A stretch of DNA of 43,435 nt from Deltaproteobacteria bacterium (GCA_020444165.1 JAHLLK010000050.1:1-43435), one strand, 5' to 3'; positions 16,561 through 24,709 are shown, counted from the stretch's first letter. Program-made: numbers and translations. The notes: generated by a model from the letters alone, not told the origin.

Positions 16561-17292
16561 CTAGGCTCTCTCGCGGGGAGGCCCGGCCTCGCCGCTCTCC
16601 CAAACGGCCAGGCCCTGGCGCGCCGCGTCCTGCTCGGCCTCTTTCTTGGATTTGCCCACCCCGGTGGCCAGGCTCCGGCCGTCGATCTCGACCCCCACCT
16701 CGAAGGTCTTGTCGTGATCCGGCCCGGTGGCGGCCACCAGGTGGTAGCGCGGGGTCAGGTGCAGGCTCTCCTGCACCACCTCCTGCAGCCGGGTTTTATA
16801 ATCCTTGCGGGGAGCTTTGTACACGGCCTGGTGGGCTTCCTCGGCCACCAGGCGGCGCAAAAAGCCCTGGGCCGCGGCCAAGCCGCCGTCCAGATAAAGG
16901 GCCGCGGTGACCGCCTCCAGGCAGTCGGCCAGGATGCTGGCCTTGTCGTGCCCCCCTTGATTTTCCTCGCCTTTGCCCAGAAAGAGGTAGGACCCCAGGT
17001 CCAGCTCCCGGGCCAGGGAGGCCAGGCGGGCCTCGTTCACCAGGCCGGAGCGAGCCTTGCTCAGCTCTCCCTCGGGAGAGTCGGGAAAAAGCTCGAACAG
17101 GATCTCGGTGACCACCAGCTCCAACACGGCGTCACCCAAGAACTCCAGCCTTTCGTTAGAATCGCCCAGGCCCGGGTGCTCGTGCACCCAGGAGGAATGG
17201 CGGAGGGCAGTGTCCAGCCTGGACAAGTCCTGGAACTCATGCTCCAGGACTTGGCACAGGCGGGACAGCTGGCTGATGCGGTCTTCTTCCAT
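16561..17292 (-). CDS. rnc: ribonuclease III
   Basis: Cleaves double-stranded RNA in rRNA processing and mRNA turnover. It has 243 residues from ATG 17292 (MEEDRISQLS), chosen because GGAGAAG lies 6 nt upstream; an ATG at 17340 would add 16 unrelated residues. The catalytic signature NERLEFLGDAVLELV is at 46–60 (Glu50, Asp54), with the second acidic pair Asp123 and Glu126 in ADCLEAVTAALYLDGG. A double-stranded RNA-binding domain fills about 165–235 (KTRLQEVVQES, GKSKKEAEQDAA). The gene points away from the glycosyltransferase gene, across a 100-bp divergent promoter gap. Confidence 0.96.
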   Translation of the reverse strand: MEEDRISQLSRLCQVLEHEFQDLSRLDTALRHSSWVHEHPGLGDSNERLEFLGDAVLELVVTEILFELFPDSPEGELSKARSGLVNEARLASLARELDLGSYLFLGKGEENQGGHDKASILADCLEAVTAALYLDGGLAAAQGFLRRLVAEEAHQAVYKAPRKDYKTRLQEVVQESLHLTPRYHLVAATGPDHDKTFEVGVEIDGRSLATGVGKSKKEAEQDAARQGLAVWESGEAGPPRERA

Positions 17293-17393
17293 CGACTTCT
17301 CCGATTTTTCAAGTATCTTTATCCAGCGGCATCCTGTCAACGCCGGGGGGGGGAAGGCCGCGCCGCCCCCGACAGATTCCAGAACCGGGTGAC

Positions 17394-18506
17394 ATGGGCT
17401 TTACCATACTGCACACCGAATGGTCCAACGGTTGGGGGGGCCAGGAGATTCGTATCCTGGAGGAGTGCCGGGGCATGGCCCGGCGCGGCCACCGGGTAAG
17501 CCTCTGCGGCTGCCCCGAAGGCCAGCTCCGCCGCCAGGCCGAGGCCGCGGGGCTCCCGTTCCATCCCCTGGCCATGGCCGGTCCCTGGGATCTCTGGGCC
17601 CTGGGCCGTTTGGCCCGGCTGCTGGGGCGCCTGGATTGCCAGGTGGTGCACACCCATTCCTCGGTGGACTCCTGGCTGGGCGGCATGGCCGCCCGGCTCA
17701 CCGGCACGACCTGCCTGCGCACCCGCCACCTCTCGGTGCCCGTGAACACCAACCCCTTGAACTTCGTGTACAAGCTGCCCCAGGCCGTGGTGACCACCGG
17801 CGAGAGCATCCGCCGCCACCTGGTGGAGGATTACGGCCTGCCCCGCCAGTGGGTGGAGTCCATCCCCACTGGGGTGGACACCGGCCGCTACCGCCCCGGT
17901 CCGCCGGACCCGGAGCTGGCCGCCGAACTGGGCTTGGCTCCCGGCACGCCGGTGGTGAGCATCGTGGCCGTCTTGCGCAGCTGGAAACGTCACGACCTTT
18001 TTTGCGAGATGGCCCGGGAACTGCTCAAAACCCATCCCGACACCCGCTTCCTCATCGTGGGCGACGGCCCGGGCCGGGCGCGGGTGAACGGCTATCTGGA
18101 CGCCATGGGACTCCGCGACGCGGTGATCATGACCGGCCACCGCGAGGACGTGGAGCGGCTCTTGACCTTGTCCACGGTGTGCGTCCTGTGCAGCGACAAG
18201 GCCGAGGGCGTGCCCCAGGCCGTGTTGCAGGAGCTGGCCGCCGCCCGGCCGGTGGTGGCCGGTGACGCCGGCGACGTGGGCCAGGTGGTCAAGGACGGCG
18301 AGACCGGTTTCCTGGTGGCGGCCGGCGAGCTGGCCCCCCTGGTCACGGCCGTGGCCCGGCTGCTGGATGACGCCGAGCTGCGGGAGGACCTGGGCTGGCG
18401 GGGGCGCCGCCTGGTGGAGGAGCACCACTCCCTGGAGCATATGCTGGACCGCACCGAGGCCCTGTACGAGCGGGTCTTGGCCCGCCATCCGGGAGGCCGC
18501 CCGTGA
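17394..18506 (+). CDS. glycosyltransferase family 4 (GT-B fold)
   Basis: A 370-residue retaining glycosyltransferase, probably acting on lipopolysaccharide or another surface glycan at the cytosolic membrane face. The N-terminal domain opens ILHTEWSNGWGGQEIRILEE, typical of GT4 acceptor domains. The C-terminal donor domain has VSIVAVLRSWKRHD, FLIVGDGPGRARV and the family Glu region SDKAEGVPQAVLQELAAARP (the last Glu binding the nucleotide-sugar). The translation ends by a 4-nt GTGA overlap with the deacetylase gene, so the two are coupled. The Shine-Dalgarno before ATG 17394 is weak. Acceptor and sugar cannot be read from sequence. Confidence 0.88.
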   Translation: MGFTILHTEWSNGWGGQEIRILEECRGMARRGHRVSLCGCPEGQLRRQAEAAGLPFHPLAMAGPWDLWALGRLARLLGRLDCQVVHTHSSVDSWLGGMAARLTGTTCLRTRHLSVPVNTNPLNFVYKLPQAVVTTGESIRRHLVEDYGLPRQWVESIPTGVDTGRYRPGPPDPELAAELGLAPGTPVVSIVAVLRSWKRHDLFCEMARELLKTHPDTRFLIVGDGPGRARVNGYLDAMGLRDAVIMTGHREDVERLLTLSTVCVLCSDKAEGVPQAVLQELAAARPVVAGDAGDVGQVVKDGETGFLVAAGELAPLVTAVARLLDDAELREDLGWRGRRLVEEHHSLEHMLDRTEALYERVLARHPGGRP

Positions 18507-19288
18507 TCGAGTGGCTGGCGACCGGCGGGGCGGCCCTGGCCCTGGCCGGCGGCTCGCTGCGCTACACCTGGTGGCGGCGGCCCCTGGCCGGCATCCCGGT
18601 CCTGATGTACCACCTGATCTCCGACGACCTGAGCCAGACCAGCCTGCCCAAGCTCCGGGTGAGCCCGGCCCGTTTCGCGGCCCAGTTGGACCTGTTGGCC
18701 CATCTGGGCTACACCACCCTGACCCTGGCCCAGGCCCGGGGCGTCCGGCCGAACGGCCGCCAGGTGGTGCTCACCTTTGACGACGGTTTCCGCAACTTCT
18801 TCACCCACGCCTGGCCCCAGTTGGCCGAGCGGGGCATGACCGCCACGGTGTTCGTGGTCTCCGGCGAGCTTGACGGGGCCAACACCTGGGATCAGCCCAA
18901 GGGCGAGCCGGCCGAGCCGCTCTTGTCCCGGGCCGAGCTGCTGGAGCTGGACCGGGCCGGGGTGGAGATCGGCGGGCATTCCCACAGCCACCGCGGCCTG
19001 GCCGGGCTGGACGACCGGGGGCTCCTTTTGGAAACCACCGGGTGCCAAAAGGCCCTGTCCGACACCCTGGGCCGCCCGGTGCGCACCTTCAGCTACCCCT
19101 ACGGCCACGTGGACGAACGGGCCCGCGACGCGGTCCGGCGGGCCGGCTTCGACGTGGCCTGCACCACCCGGCCGGGCATGCTGGCCTCGGGCGGTGACGC
19201 CCTGGCCATCCCCCGCATCATCGTCAAGCGCTCCGACGACCTCCTGGATTTTCGCCTCAAGCTTAAGCGCGCCAAGAGCAGGTTGTAG
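18503..19288 (+). CDS. polysaccharide deacetylase family protein (NodB homology domain)
   Basis: A metal-dependent de-N-acetylase of carbohydrate esterase family 4, 261 residues from a GTG start that overlaps the upstream stop. An N-terminal hydrophobic stretch (WLATGGAALALAGG) may anchor it to the membrane. Motif 1 TFDDGF (91–96) supplies the catalytic base and metal Asp. Motif 2 GGHSHSH (157–163) supplies the metal histidines, and SYPYG (198–202) contributes to the groove. It is coupled to a GT4 gene, which suggests trimming of an N-acetylated sugar during glycan assembly or export. It lacks the domains of cell-wall chitin deacetylases. Confidence 0.9.
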   Translation: MIEWLATGGAALALAGGSLRYTWWRRPLAGIPVLMYHLISDDLSQTSLPKLRVSPARFAAQLDLLAHLGYTTLTLAQARGVRPNGRQVVLTFDDGFRNFFTHAWPQLAERGMTATVFVVSGELDGANTWDQPKGEPAEPLLSRAELLELDRAGVEIGGHSHSHRGLAGLDDRGLLLETTGCQKALSDTLGRPVRTFSYPYGHVDERARDAVRRAGFDVACTTRPGMLASGGDALAIPRIIVKRSDDLLDFRLKLKRAKSRL

Positions 19289-19347
19289 TTTCGGGCCGGC
19301 TGCGTTGCGGACATGGCTCCAACCTCACCGTGTCGATAGCTATATTG

Positions 19348-19493
19348 CTGATAAAGGCCGTCCTGGCCTTTATCAGCTGTCCTCTGGCAAAAATATGATT
19401 TTGCCAAAGGACACGAATCACAGCTATTTTGGCAAATATCCGTGATTCGGCGGGCCATCCCTGGCCCGCCCAGGCTGTTTATCAACAGCCTGG
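19348..19493 (+). repeat. FH element copy 4
   Basis: A 19348–19376 (CTGATAAAGGCC, loop GTCCT, GGCCTTTATCAG), B 19378–19413 (TGTCCTCTGGCAAAA with TTTTGCCAAAGGACA), C 19414–19449 (CGAATCAC with GTGATTCG), D 19450–19469 (GCGGGCCATCCCTGGCCCGC) and E 19470–19493 (CAGGCTG, TTTATCA, ACAGCCTG). The centre of E repeats the TTTATCA of the 3' arm of A. Confidence 0.85.
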
Positions 19494-19731
19494 GCTACGC
19501 CTCCGGTTGTCGCTCGTCCGTCGCCTTGCCGGCGAACTCCTGGCTGTGCCGGCTCAGGGGCCCGGGGGTGAGCGGAAAGAGCGTAAGGGCAACAGCGGCA
19601 TAAATGATCTAAATCAGACAGTTGTCTGGCAAGCCACCCGCCACCCAGATATGTCCGGGCCAACCCGGCGTGGGCGTGGGTGGGGCGGGAGGCCGGCGGG
19701 GGTTCGGCTGGCGGCGGGGACACCCTCCTAA

Positions 19732-19830
19732 TTAACACTATGAAGTTTTTTGGGGGATGGGAATTGTGGGGGGAAACCCCTTTTTTTTCAAAAAAAGGGG
19801 TTTCCCCCCACAATTCCCAATTTCCCAAGC
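19732..19830 (+). repeat. second intergenic palindrome family, copy 1 (perfect stem of about 28 bp)
   Basis: After AACACTATGAAGTTTTTTGG lies a perfect inverted repeat at 19759–19818: the arm from GGGAATTGTGGGGGGAAACC onward to a run of Ts pairs with the mirrored arm ending in CCCCCCACAATTCCC. The lead-in recurs at 35826. It lies between two plus-strand genes. It could stop transcription in either direction because the stem top is a T/A run, but no separate U-tract follows. Confidence 0.7.
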
Positions 19831-19975
19831 CAACTCCTACCCGCCGGCCGGAACGCCGTTTCGAGGCTATTCTTGTGTTTTGCCCTGCCATGAAGTAACT
19901 TAACCGGGGCGAGGGACGGGGCCGGGCGCGGCCGGTGTCCTTCTCCAAGGTGTGAACCCGAATCCTGGGCGGCGC

Positions 19976-20743
19976 ATGCCCTCTCTGGCGGCGGCCATAA
20001 TCACCAAGAACGAAGCTGAGAACCTGCCCCGCTGGCTGGCTGCCGTGGCTCCGGCGGTTGACGAGGTGGTGGCGGTGGACTCCGGCTCCACGGACGCCAC
20101 GGTGGAGTTGCTGCGCGCGGCCGGGGCCCGGGTGGCCCACCGGGACTGGTCCGGCTACGCGGCGCAGCGGAACCACTGCGCTGATTTGTGCCAGGCGGAC
20201 TGGGTCTTGTTCCTGGATGGCGACGAGTTCATCGACCAGGAGCTGGCCCAGGCCCTCCTGGCCTTCCGCGCGGGGCCGGAGCCGGGCGAGGCCGGGTTTG
20301 AGCTGGCCTATAAGGTGTTTTTTTTCGGCCACTTCCTGCGGCACGGCGGGTTTTTTCCGGAGTACCATCTCCGGCTCTACCACCGGGCCCGGGGCCGCTG
20401 GGAAAAGCGGGAAGTCCACGAGCGGGTGGTGGTGGACGGCCCGGTGGGGCGGTTGGCCGGCTATGTGCACCACCACTCCTACCGCACGGTGGGCGAGTAT
20501 TTGCGCCGCTCGGAGCGCTACAGCGCCGAGGCGGCCCGCCAGTTGGCGGCGGCCGGTCGCCGGGCCGGGGCCTGGACCGTGGCCGGCCACGGGGCCTGGG
20601 CCTTTGCGAACCGCTTTCTCTTGCGCGGCGGCTTTCTGGACGGCTATGCCGGCTATCTGGCCGCCAAGCTGGAAAGCCACTACACCTTCAGCAAGTACGC
20701 CCGGTTGCGGGAGATCAACCAAAAGGAGGGCACCCCCCAGTGA
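19976..20743 (+). CDS. glycosyltransferase family 2, WaaE/KdtX-like
   Basis: An inverting GT-A enzyme of about 255 residues, of the type that adds a core sugar (often glucose) to lipopolysaccharide. The start opens LAAAIITKNEAENLPRWLAA, followed by VVAVDSGSTDATVELL and the metal-binding motif FLDGDEF. The C-terminal half has YHLRLYHRARGRWEKREVHE and YVHHHSY, typical of the WaaE/KdtX group. I chose ATG 19976; a GTG at 19952 would add eight residues and has an AAGG upstream, so it stays possible. It starts an operon with the next two genes (4-nt overlaps). The sugar specificity is not determinable. Confidence 0.88.
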   Translation: MPSLAAAIITKNEAENLPRWLAAVAPAVDEVVAVDSGSTDATVELLRAAGARVAHRDWSGYAAQRNHCADLCQADWVLFLDGDEFIDQELAQALLAFRAGPEPGEAGFELAYKVFFFGHFLRHGGFFPEYHLRLYHRARGRWEKREVHERVVVDGPVGRLAGYVHHHSYRTVGEYLRRSERYSAEAARQLAAAGRRAGAWTVAGHGAWAFANRFLLRGGFLDGYAGYLAAKLESHYTFSKYARLREINQKEGTPQ

Positions 20744-21336
20744 GGCGCGCGGCATGCCTGGCCCTGGCGGCCCTGTGGCTGGCCCTGGCCGGGAATCCCT
20801 GCCCGGCCCGGGCGGCGGACGACGGCTTTGACAAGGCCCTGGCCGGAGCCAAGCGAGGCTATGGCCAGCACCGCCCCGGCCTGACTCTGGAGTCCTTGCG
20901 CCTGGCCATGGAGTTGGCTTGGCCCCGCTTTCCCTTCCAGGCCCTGAACGTGCACCTCACCACCGAGCTGCCCGCGGGCTTCGGGGTGTTCACCCCCCGG
21001 CCGGACAACCATTTTCAGCCCGGCGACCCCCTGTTCCTCTACCTGGAGCCGGTGGGCTTCGAGGTGAAGAAGGATGAGGCCCACGGCCTGTACCTCTACG
21101 ATTTGGCCGCGGATTTCAACCTGGTGGACGGCAGGGGCAACGTGGTGGGCGGACGGCGGGACTTCGCCCGTTTCCAGGGCAAGAGCCGTTACTTCCCCCA
21201 GCGGCTGCCCCTTAACTTCACCTACAGCCTGAAGGGCCTGCCGCCGGGCGACTACACCGTGGAGACCATTATCCGCGACCGCCTGGCCCACCGCTCCTTC
21301 ACCATCAAGACCCCGGTGGTGGTGGAGAGGCCTTGA
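20740..21336 (+). CDS. exported protein of unknown function
   Basis: A 198-residue protein that I do not recognise. It starts with GTG 20740 within the GTGA overlap with the glycosyltransferase gene, and AGGAGG lies upstream. A signal peptide of about 25 residues (MRRAACLALAALWLALAG, cleavage near ARA-ADDG) predicts periplasmic or outer-membrane location. The mature part reads as mainly beta, with a Pro/Gly-rich pattern resembling an immunoglobulin-like or lipid-carrier fold (PGDPLFLYLEPVGFEV, YTVETIIRDRLAHRSF). It lies between a core glycosyltransferase and PgeF, so an envelope role is reasonable. No catalytic motif is visible. Confidence 0.75.
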   Translation: MRRAACLALAALWLALAGNPCPARAADDGFDKALAGAKRGYGQHRPGLTLESLRLAMELAWPRFPFQALNVHLTTELPAGFGVFTPRPDNHFQPGDPLFLYLEPVGFEVKKDEAHGLYLYDLAADFNLVDGRGNVVGGRRDFARFQGKSRYFPQRLPLNFTYSLKGLPPGDYTVETIIRDRLAHRSFTIKTPVVVERP

Positions 21337-22088
21337 GTGTGGACCTGATCGTCAAAGAAAACGGTGGCTTGCCGCTACTAACCTTCCCCGGCTTGGCCGG
21401 TCTGGCCGGCCTGACCCATGCGGTCACCACCCGCCACGGCGGGGTCAGCGCCCCACCCCGGGACAGCCTGAACCTGGCCCCCGCGGGCGACGCCCCCCCG
21501 GCGGTGGCCGCGAACCTGGCCCGGCTCCGCCGGGCTTTGGGGCTCACCCGCCTGGTCTGGGCCTCGCAGGTGCACGGCACCCGCATCCTGGCGGTGAGGG
21601 ACCAGGACGGGGTGGTGGGCGAGGCCGACGGCTTGGCCACCGACCAGCCCGGGGTGGGGCTCCTCATCAAGCAGGCCGATTGCCAGGCGGTGATCCTGGC
21701 CGCGCCGGAGCGGGGGGTGGTGGCCTGCCTGCACGTGGGCTGGCGGGGCAACGTGGCGGACATGCCCGGCCAGGGGGTGCGCTTTTTGGCCCGGCGTTTT
21801 GGGGTGGCGCCCGGGGAGCTGTGGGCCGCGGTGTCGCCCGGCCTGGGGGCCTGCTGCGCCGAGTTCGTGAACCACGCTCGGGAGTTTCCCCCGGAGTTTC
21901 GGGACTTTCGGCGCCAGGGCGACAACTTTGACCTGCCGGCCATCACCCGGGCCCAGTTGGCCCGGGCCGGGGTGGCCCCAGAGCGCATCGAGCTTGCGGA
22001 GATGTGCACCAAATGCCGCCCCGAGTTCTTCTCTTATCGCCGGGAAGGGGAAACCGGGCGCTCCGGCACCGTGGTGGCCCTGGTATGA
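21333..22088 (+). CDS. pgeF: peptidoglycan editing factor PgeF (YfiH/DUF152, multicopper-polyphenol-oxidase-like)
   Basis: PgeF removes wrongly incorporated L-Ser from peptidoglycan precursors in E. coli; the family was formerly annotated as laccase. The 251-residue length fits. Motifs: TTRHGGVS (32–39), QVHGT with His81, QADC with Cys117 and HVGWRG with His134, the conserved His-Cys-His metal site. The frame opens with TTG 21333 overlapping the previous stop (TTGA). A GTG at 21339 has better spacing to GGAGAGG and may be the real start. It ends the envelope operon; the next gene follows only after FH5. Confidence 0.9.
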   Translation: MSVDLIVKENGGLPLLTFPGLAGLAGLTHAVTTRHGGVSAPPRDSLNLAPAGDAPPAVAANLARLRRALGLTRLVWASQVHGTRILAVRDQDGVVGEADGLATDQPGVGLLIKQADCQAVILAAPERGVVACLHVGWRGNVADMPGQGVRFLARRFGVAPGELWAAVSPGLGACCAEFVNHAREFPPEFRDFRRQGDNFDLPAITRAQLARAGVAPERIELAEMCTKCRPEFFSYRREGETGRSGTVVALV

Positions 22089-22139
22089 TGAGCTGAACCG
22101 GCCGGGCCGGGCCCGGCGGAAGACGATATTCAGATTGCC

Positions 22140-22283
22140 GACAAAGGCCGTCCTGGCCTTGGTCAGCTGCCCCTTGGCAAAAGCGTGGTTTTGCCAAGGG
22201 GCGCGACCTGCGGCGATTTCAATGAATCGCCGCAGGTCGGCGGGCCATCCATGGCCCGCACCAGGCTGTTGACCAACAGCCTG
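22140..22283 (+). repeat. FH element copy 5
   Basis: A 22140–22164 (GACAAAGGCC, loop GTCCT, GGCCTTGGTC), B 22169–22202 (GCCCCTTGGCAAAA with TTTTGCCAAGGGGC), C 22204–22239 (CGACCTGCGGCGATT with AATCGCCGCAGGTCG), D 22240–22259 (GCGGGCCATCCATGGCCCGC) and E 22262–22283 (CAGGCTG, TTGACCA, ACAGCCTG). The centre of E is complementary to TTGGTCA in the 3' arm of A. It lies between pgeF and pyrK. Confidence 0.87.
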
Positions 22284-22321
22284 ATATTTCTTCTCTCCCC
22301 GGGAGAGCGGAAGGAGAGCCG

Positions 22322-23131
22322 ATGCAGCAAACCGCGCTGGTGTCCGGCCAGGAGGAACTGGGGCCGGACGTATTCCTGCTGACCCTGGAAGCCCCGGACC
22401 TGGCCCAACGGGCCCGACCGGGGCAGTTCGCCATGCTCAGGGTGGACCCGGGCCGCGACCCCTTGTTGGCGCGGCCTTTTTCCATCCACGCCGTGGGCCG
22501 GGGCCGGGTGGCCTTTCTCTACCGGGTGGTGGGGCGGGGCACCCGCACCCTCAGCCGGCGGCGTCCCGGCGAGGAGATTTTCCTGTGGGGGCCCCTGGGC
22601 CGGGGCTTTGACCTCTCCGCGGCCCATCCCCTGTTGGTGGCCGGCGGTCTGGGCGCGGCGCCGTTGTTCGGCGCGGCCCGGGAGCTTCTCCGGCAGCACC
22701 GCGACTTCCAGATGCTGTTGGGCCTGCCCTCCATCACCGGCTTCTCCACCCTGGTCAAGCGCTTGGAGCAGGCGGCCGGGCCCCGGCGGCTGGTGCTGGT
22801 CACCGAGGACGGCTCGGCCGGGGAGCGCGGCCTGGTCACCGGGCCCTTCCTGGATCTCTTGCCCCGGGCCGGGGCGGTGTTGGCCTGCGGGCCGCTCGGC
22901 ATGCTGCGGGCCGTGGCCCGCCTGGCCGCCCGGCAGCCGGTGGCCTGCCAGGTCTCCCTGGAGACCCCCATGGCCTGCGGGGTGGGAGCCTGCCTGGGCT
23001 GCGTGCTGCCGGCCACCGGCGGCGGCTATCTCCGGGTCTGCCAGGAGGGGCCGGTGCTGGCCGCGGGCCGGGTGGACTGGGCCCGCACGGCCGAGTCCGG
23101 GGTCGCCAGTGGAGGCGGGGATCATGACTGA
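22322..23131 (+). CDS. pyrK: dihydroorotate dehydrogenase electron transfer subunit
   Basis: Iron-sulfur flavoprotein that passes electrons from the PyrD FMN to NAD. It has 269 residues and starts at ATG 22322 after GGAAGGAGAGCC. The FAD-binding RPFS lies at 51–54 and the NAD-domain GGLGAAPL at 108–115. Four cysteines, Cys219, 224, 227 and 240 (MACGVGACLGCVL and RVCQEGPV), form the [2Fe-2S] site. The PyrD of this window is the matching type 1B enzyme. Between the two lies a transglutaminase-like gene that overlaps pyrK by 8 nt, an unusual insertion. Confidence 0.93.
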   Translation: MQQTALVSGQEELGPDVFLLTLEAPDLAQRARPGQFAMLRVDPGRDPLLARPFSIHAVGRGRVAFLYRVVGRGTRTLSRRRPGEEIFLWGPLGRGFDLSAAHPLLVAGGLGAAPLFGAARELLRQHRDFQMLLGLPSITGFSTLVKRLEQAAGPRRLVLVTEDGSAGERGLVTGPFLDLLPRAGAVLACGPLGMLRAVARLAARQPVACQVSLETPMACGVGACLGCVLPATGGGYLRVCQEGPVLAAGRVDWARTAESGVASGGGDHD

Positions 23132-23792
23132 GGAACTGCGGGAGTTCCTGGAGCCGGCCCCGGGCATCGAGAGCCGCCACCCCGCGGTGATGGACCTGGC
23201 CGCCCGGGTCACCCGGGGCGCCACCGATCCCTGGGAGCGGGCCGGGGCCTTGTTCGAGTACACCCGGGATACCGTGCGCTACAACCTCTACCAACCCTTC
23301 TGGCGGCTGGAGGACTACTTGGCCACCACGGTGCTGGAGCGGGGCAAGGGTTACTGCGCCCACAAGTCCTGCCTCCTCACCGCCCTGGCCCGGGCCGCGG
23401 GCATCCCCGCCCGCCTGGGCTTCGCCGACCTGGTGAACCACCTTCTGCCGCCGGCCGTGCAGCAGTTCTGTTACGATGGCCTGATCTACCGGCACTGCTT
23501 CGTGGAGTGGCGCCTGGACGGGCGCTGGTGGAAGGCCACTCCCAGCTTCGACGCCCGCCTCACGGCGGAGCAGGGTTGGCGCCTGGTGGAGTTCCGGCCC
23601 CAATGGGACCTGCTCCTGCCGGCCACGGATCAGGCCGGGCGGCCGCATATAGAATACGTCCGCCAGCACGGCTGGCGGACCGGGTTCCCCCTGAAGGAGG
23701 TCCTGGCCGCCTGGGATCGGGACTATGGTTCCGGCTGGGCTTTACAATACCGCTCCCAGGTGCGGGGCCAAGCCACGAGAGACTGGTCATGA
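23124..23792 (+). CDS. transglutaminase-like superfamily protein
   Basis: A 222-residue cytoplasmic protein with no signal peptide. The papain-like triad of the transglutaminase superfamily is present: Cys78 in GKGYCAHKS, His124 in YRHCFVEWRLDGRWWKATP and Asp143 in PSFD. Residues 40–100 (GALFEYTRDTVRYN, then LLTALARAAGIPARLGF) give the rest of the core fold. Proteins of this shape can be peptidases or amidases, and the substrate is unknown. The ATG at 23124 overlaps pyrK by 8 nt and its stop overlaps the pyrD start (ATGA), so all three are made together. A link with pyrimidine synthesis is unproven. Confidence 0.88.
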   Translation: MTEELREFLEPAPGIESRHPAVMDLAARVTRGATDPWERAGALFEYTRDTVRYNLYQPFWRLEDYLATTVLERGKGYCAHKSCLLTALARAAGIPARLGFADLVNHLLPPAVQQFCYDGLIYRHCFVEWRLDGRWWKATPSFDARLTAEQGWRLVEFRPQWDLLLPATDQAGRPHIEYVRQHGWRTGFPLKEVLAAWDRDYGSGWALQYRSQVRGQATRDWS

Positions 23793-24709
23793 GCGATTAT
23801 GTGGATATGACCGCCCGCGTGGGCGGGTTGACCTTGAAGAACCCGGTCCTGGCGGCCAGCGGCACTTTTGGCTATGGCCGGGAATACACGCCCTACCTGG
23901 ACCCCGCCCGGCTGGGCGGGCTGGTGACCAAGGGGGTGAGCCTCCTGCCCCGGGTGGGCAATCCCCCCCCGCGCATCGCCGAGACCGCCTGCGGCATGCT
24001 GAACGCCATCGGCCTGGCCAACGTGGGCATCGAGGCCTTTATCGAGGAAAAGCTGCCCTTCCTGGCCCATCTGGACACCGTGGTGGTGGTGAACCTCTAC
24101 GGCGAGCGGGTGGAGGAGTTCGGCGAGCTGGCCGCCCGCCTGGACGGCCGCCTGGGGGTGAGCGCCCTGGAGGTGAACGTGAGCTGCCCCAACGTGAAGG
24201 AGGGCGGCATGGCCTTTGGGGTGGACGCAAACGCGGTGGAGCGGGTGACCCGGGAGGTGTGCCGCCACACCAGCCTGCCGGTGTGGGTCAAGCTGACCCC
24301 CAACCTGTCCGATCCCGTTCCCGTGGCCCGGGCGGCCCAGGCCGGCGGCGCCGCGGCGGTGAGCCTCATCAACACCCTGTTGGGCATGTCCATCGACGCC
24401 CGCACCCAGCGGCCCCGTCTGGCCAACGTGCTGGGCGGGCTGTCCGGCCCGGCCATCAAGCCGGTGGGGCTCCGCATGGTGTGGCAGGTGGCCCGGGCCG
24501 TGGACCTGCCGGTGGTGGGCCTGGGCGGCATCGCCTGCGGCGAGGACGCGGCGGAGTACCTCTTGGCCGGGGCCAGCGCGGTGCAGGTGGGCACGGCCAG
24601 CTTCCGCGACCCCGCGGCCTGCCTGCGCGTGGTGGACGAGCTGGCCGAGTTCTGCCGCGCAGAGGAGATCCCCCGGGTGGCGGAGTTGGTGGGCGGCCTC
24701 AAGGTCTGA
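23789..24709 (+). CDS. pyrD: dihydroorotate dehydrogenase B, catalytic subunit
   Basis: FMN enzyme oxidising dihydroorotate to orotate. It has 306 residues when read from ATG 23789, which overlaps the upstream stop. Family features: NPVLAASGTFGYG (18–30), Lys48 in VTKGVS, MLNAIGLAN (70–78), the class 1 active-site Cys133 in NVSCPNVKEGG, and the FMN phosphate region GLGGIACGEDAAEYLLAGAS near the C-terminus. Cysteine as the catalytic base, with PyrK nearby, identifies type 1B (NAD-dependent), suited to an anaerobe. A longer frame upstream is the transglutaminase region read out of phase. Confidence 0.95.
   Translation: MSDYVDMTARVGGLTLKNPVLAASGTFGYGREYTPYLDPARLGGLVTKGVSLLPRVGNPPPRIAETACGMLNAIGLANVGIEAFIEEKLPFLAHLDTVVVVNLYGERVEEFGELAARLDGRLGVSALEVNVSCPNVKEGGMAFGVDANAVERVTREVCRHTSLPVWVKLTPNLSDPVPVARAAQAGGAAAVSLINTLLGMSIDARTQRPRLANVLGGLSGPAIKPVGLRMVWQVARAVDLPVVGLGGIACGEDAAEYLLAGASAVQVGTASFRDPAACLRVVDELAEFCRAEEIPRVAELVGGLKV

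Noticed and set aside
19289..19340. Frameshifted continuation of the deacetylase gene
   Set aside because: The NodB domain is complete at the stop codon 19286–19288, and the downstream frames are short and unrelated.
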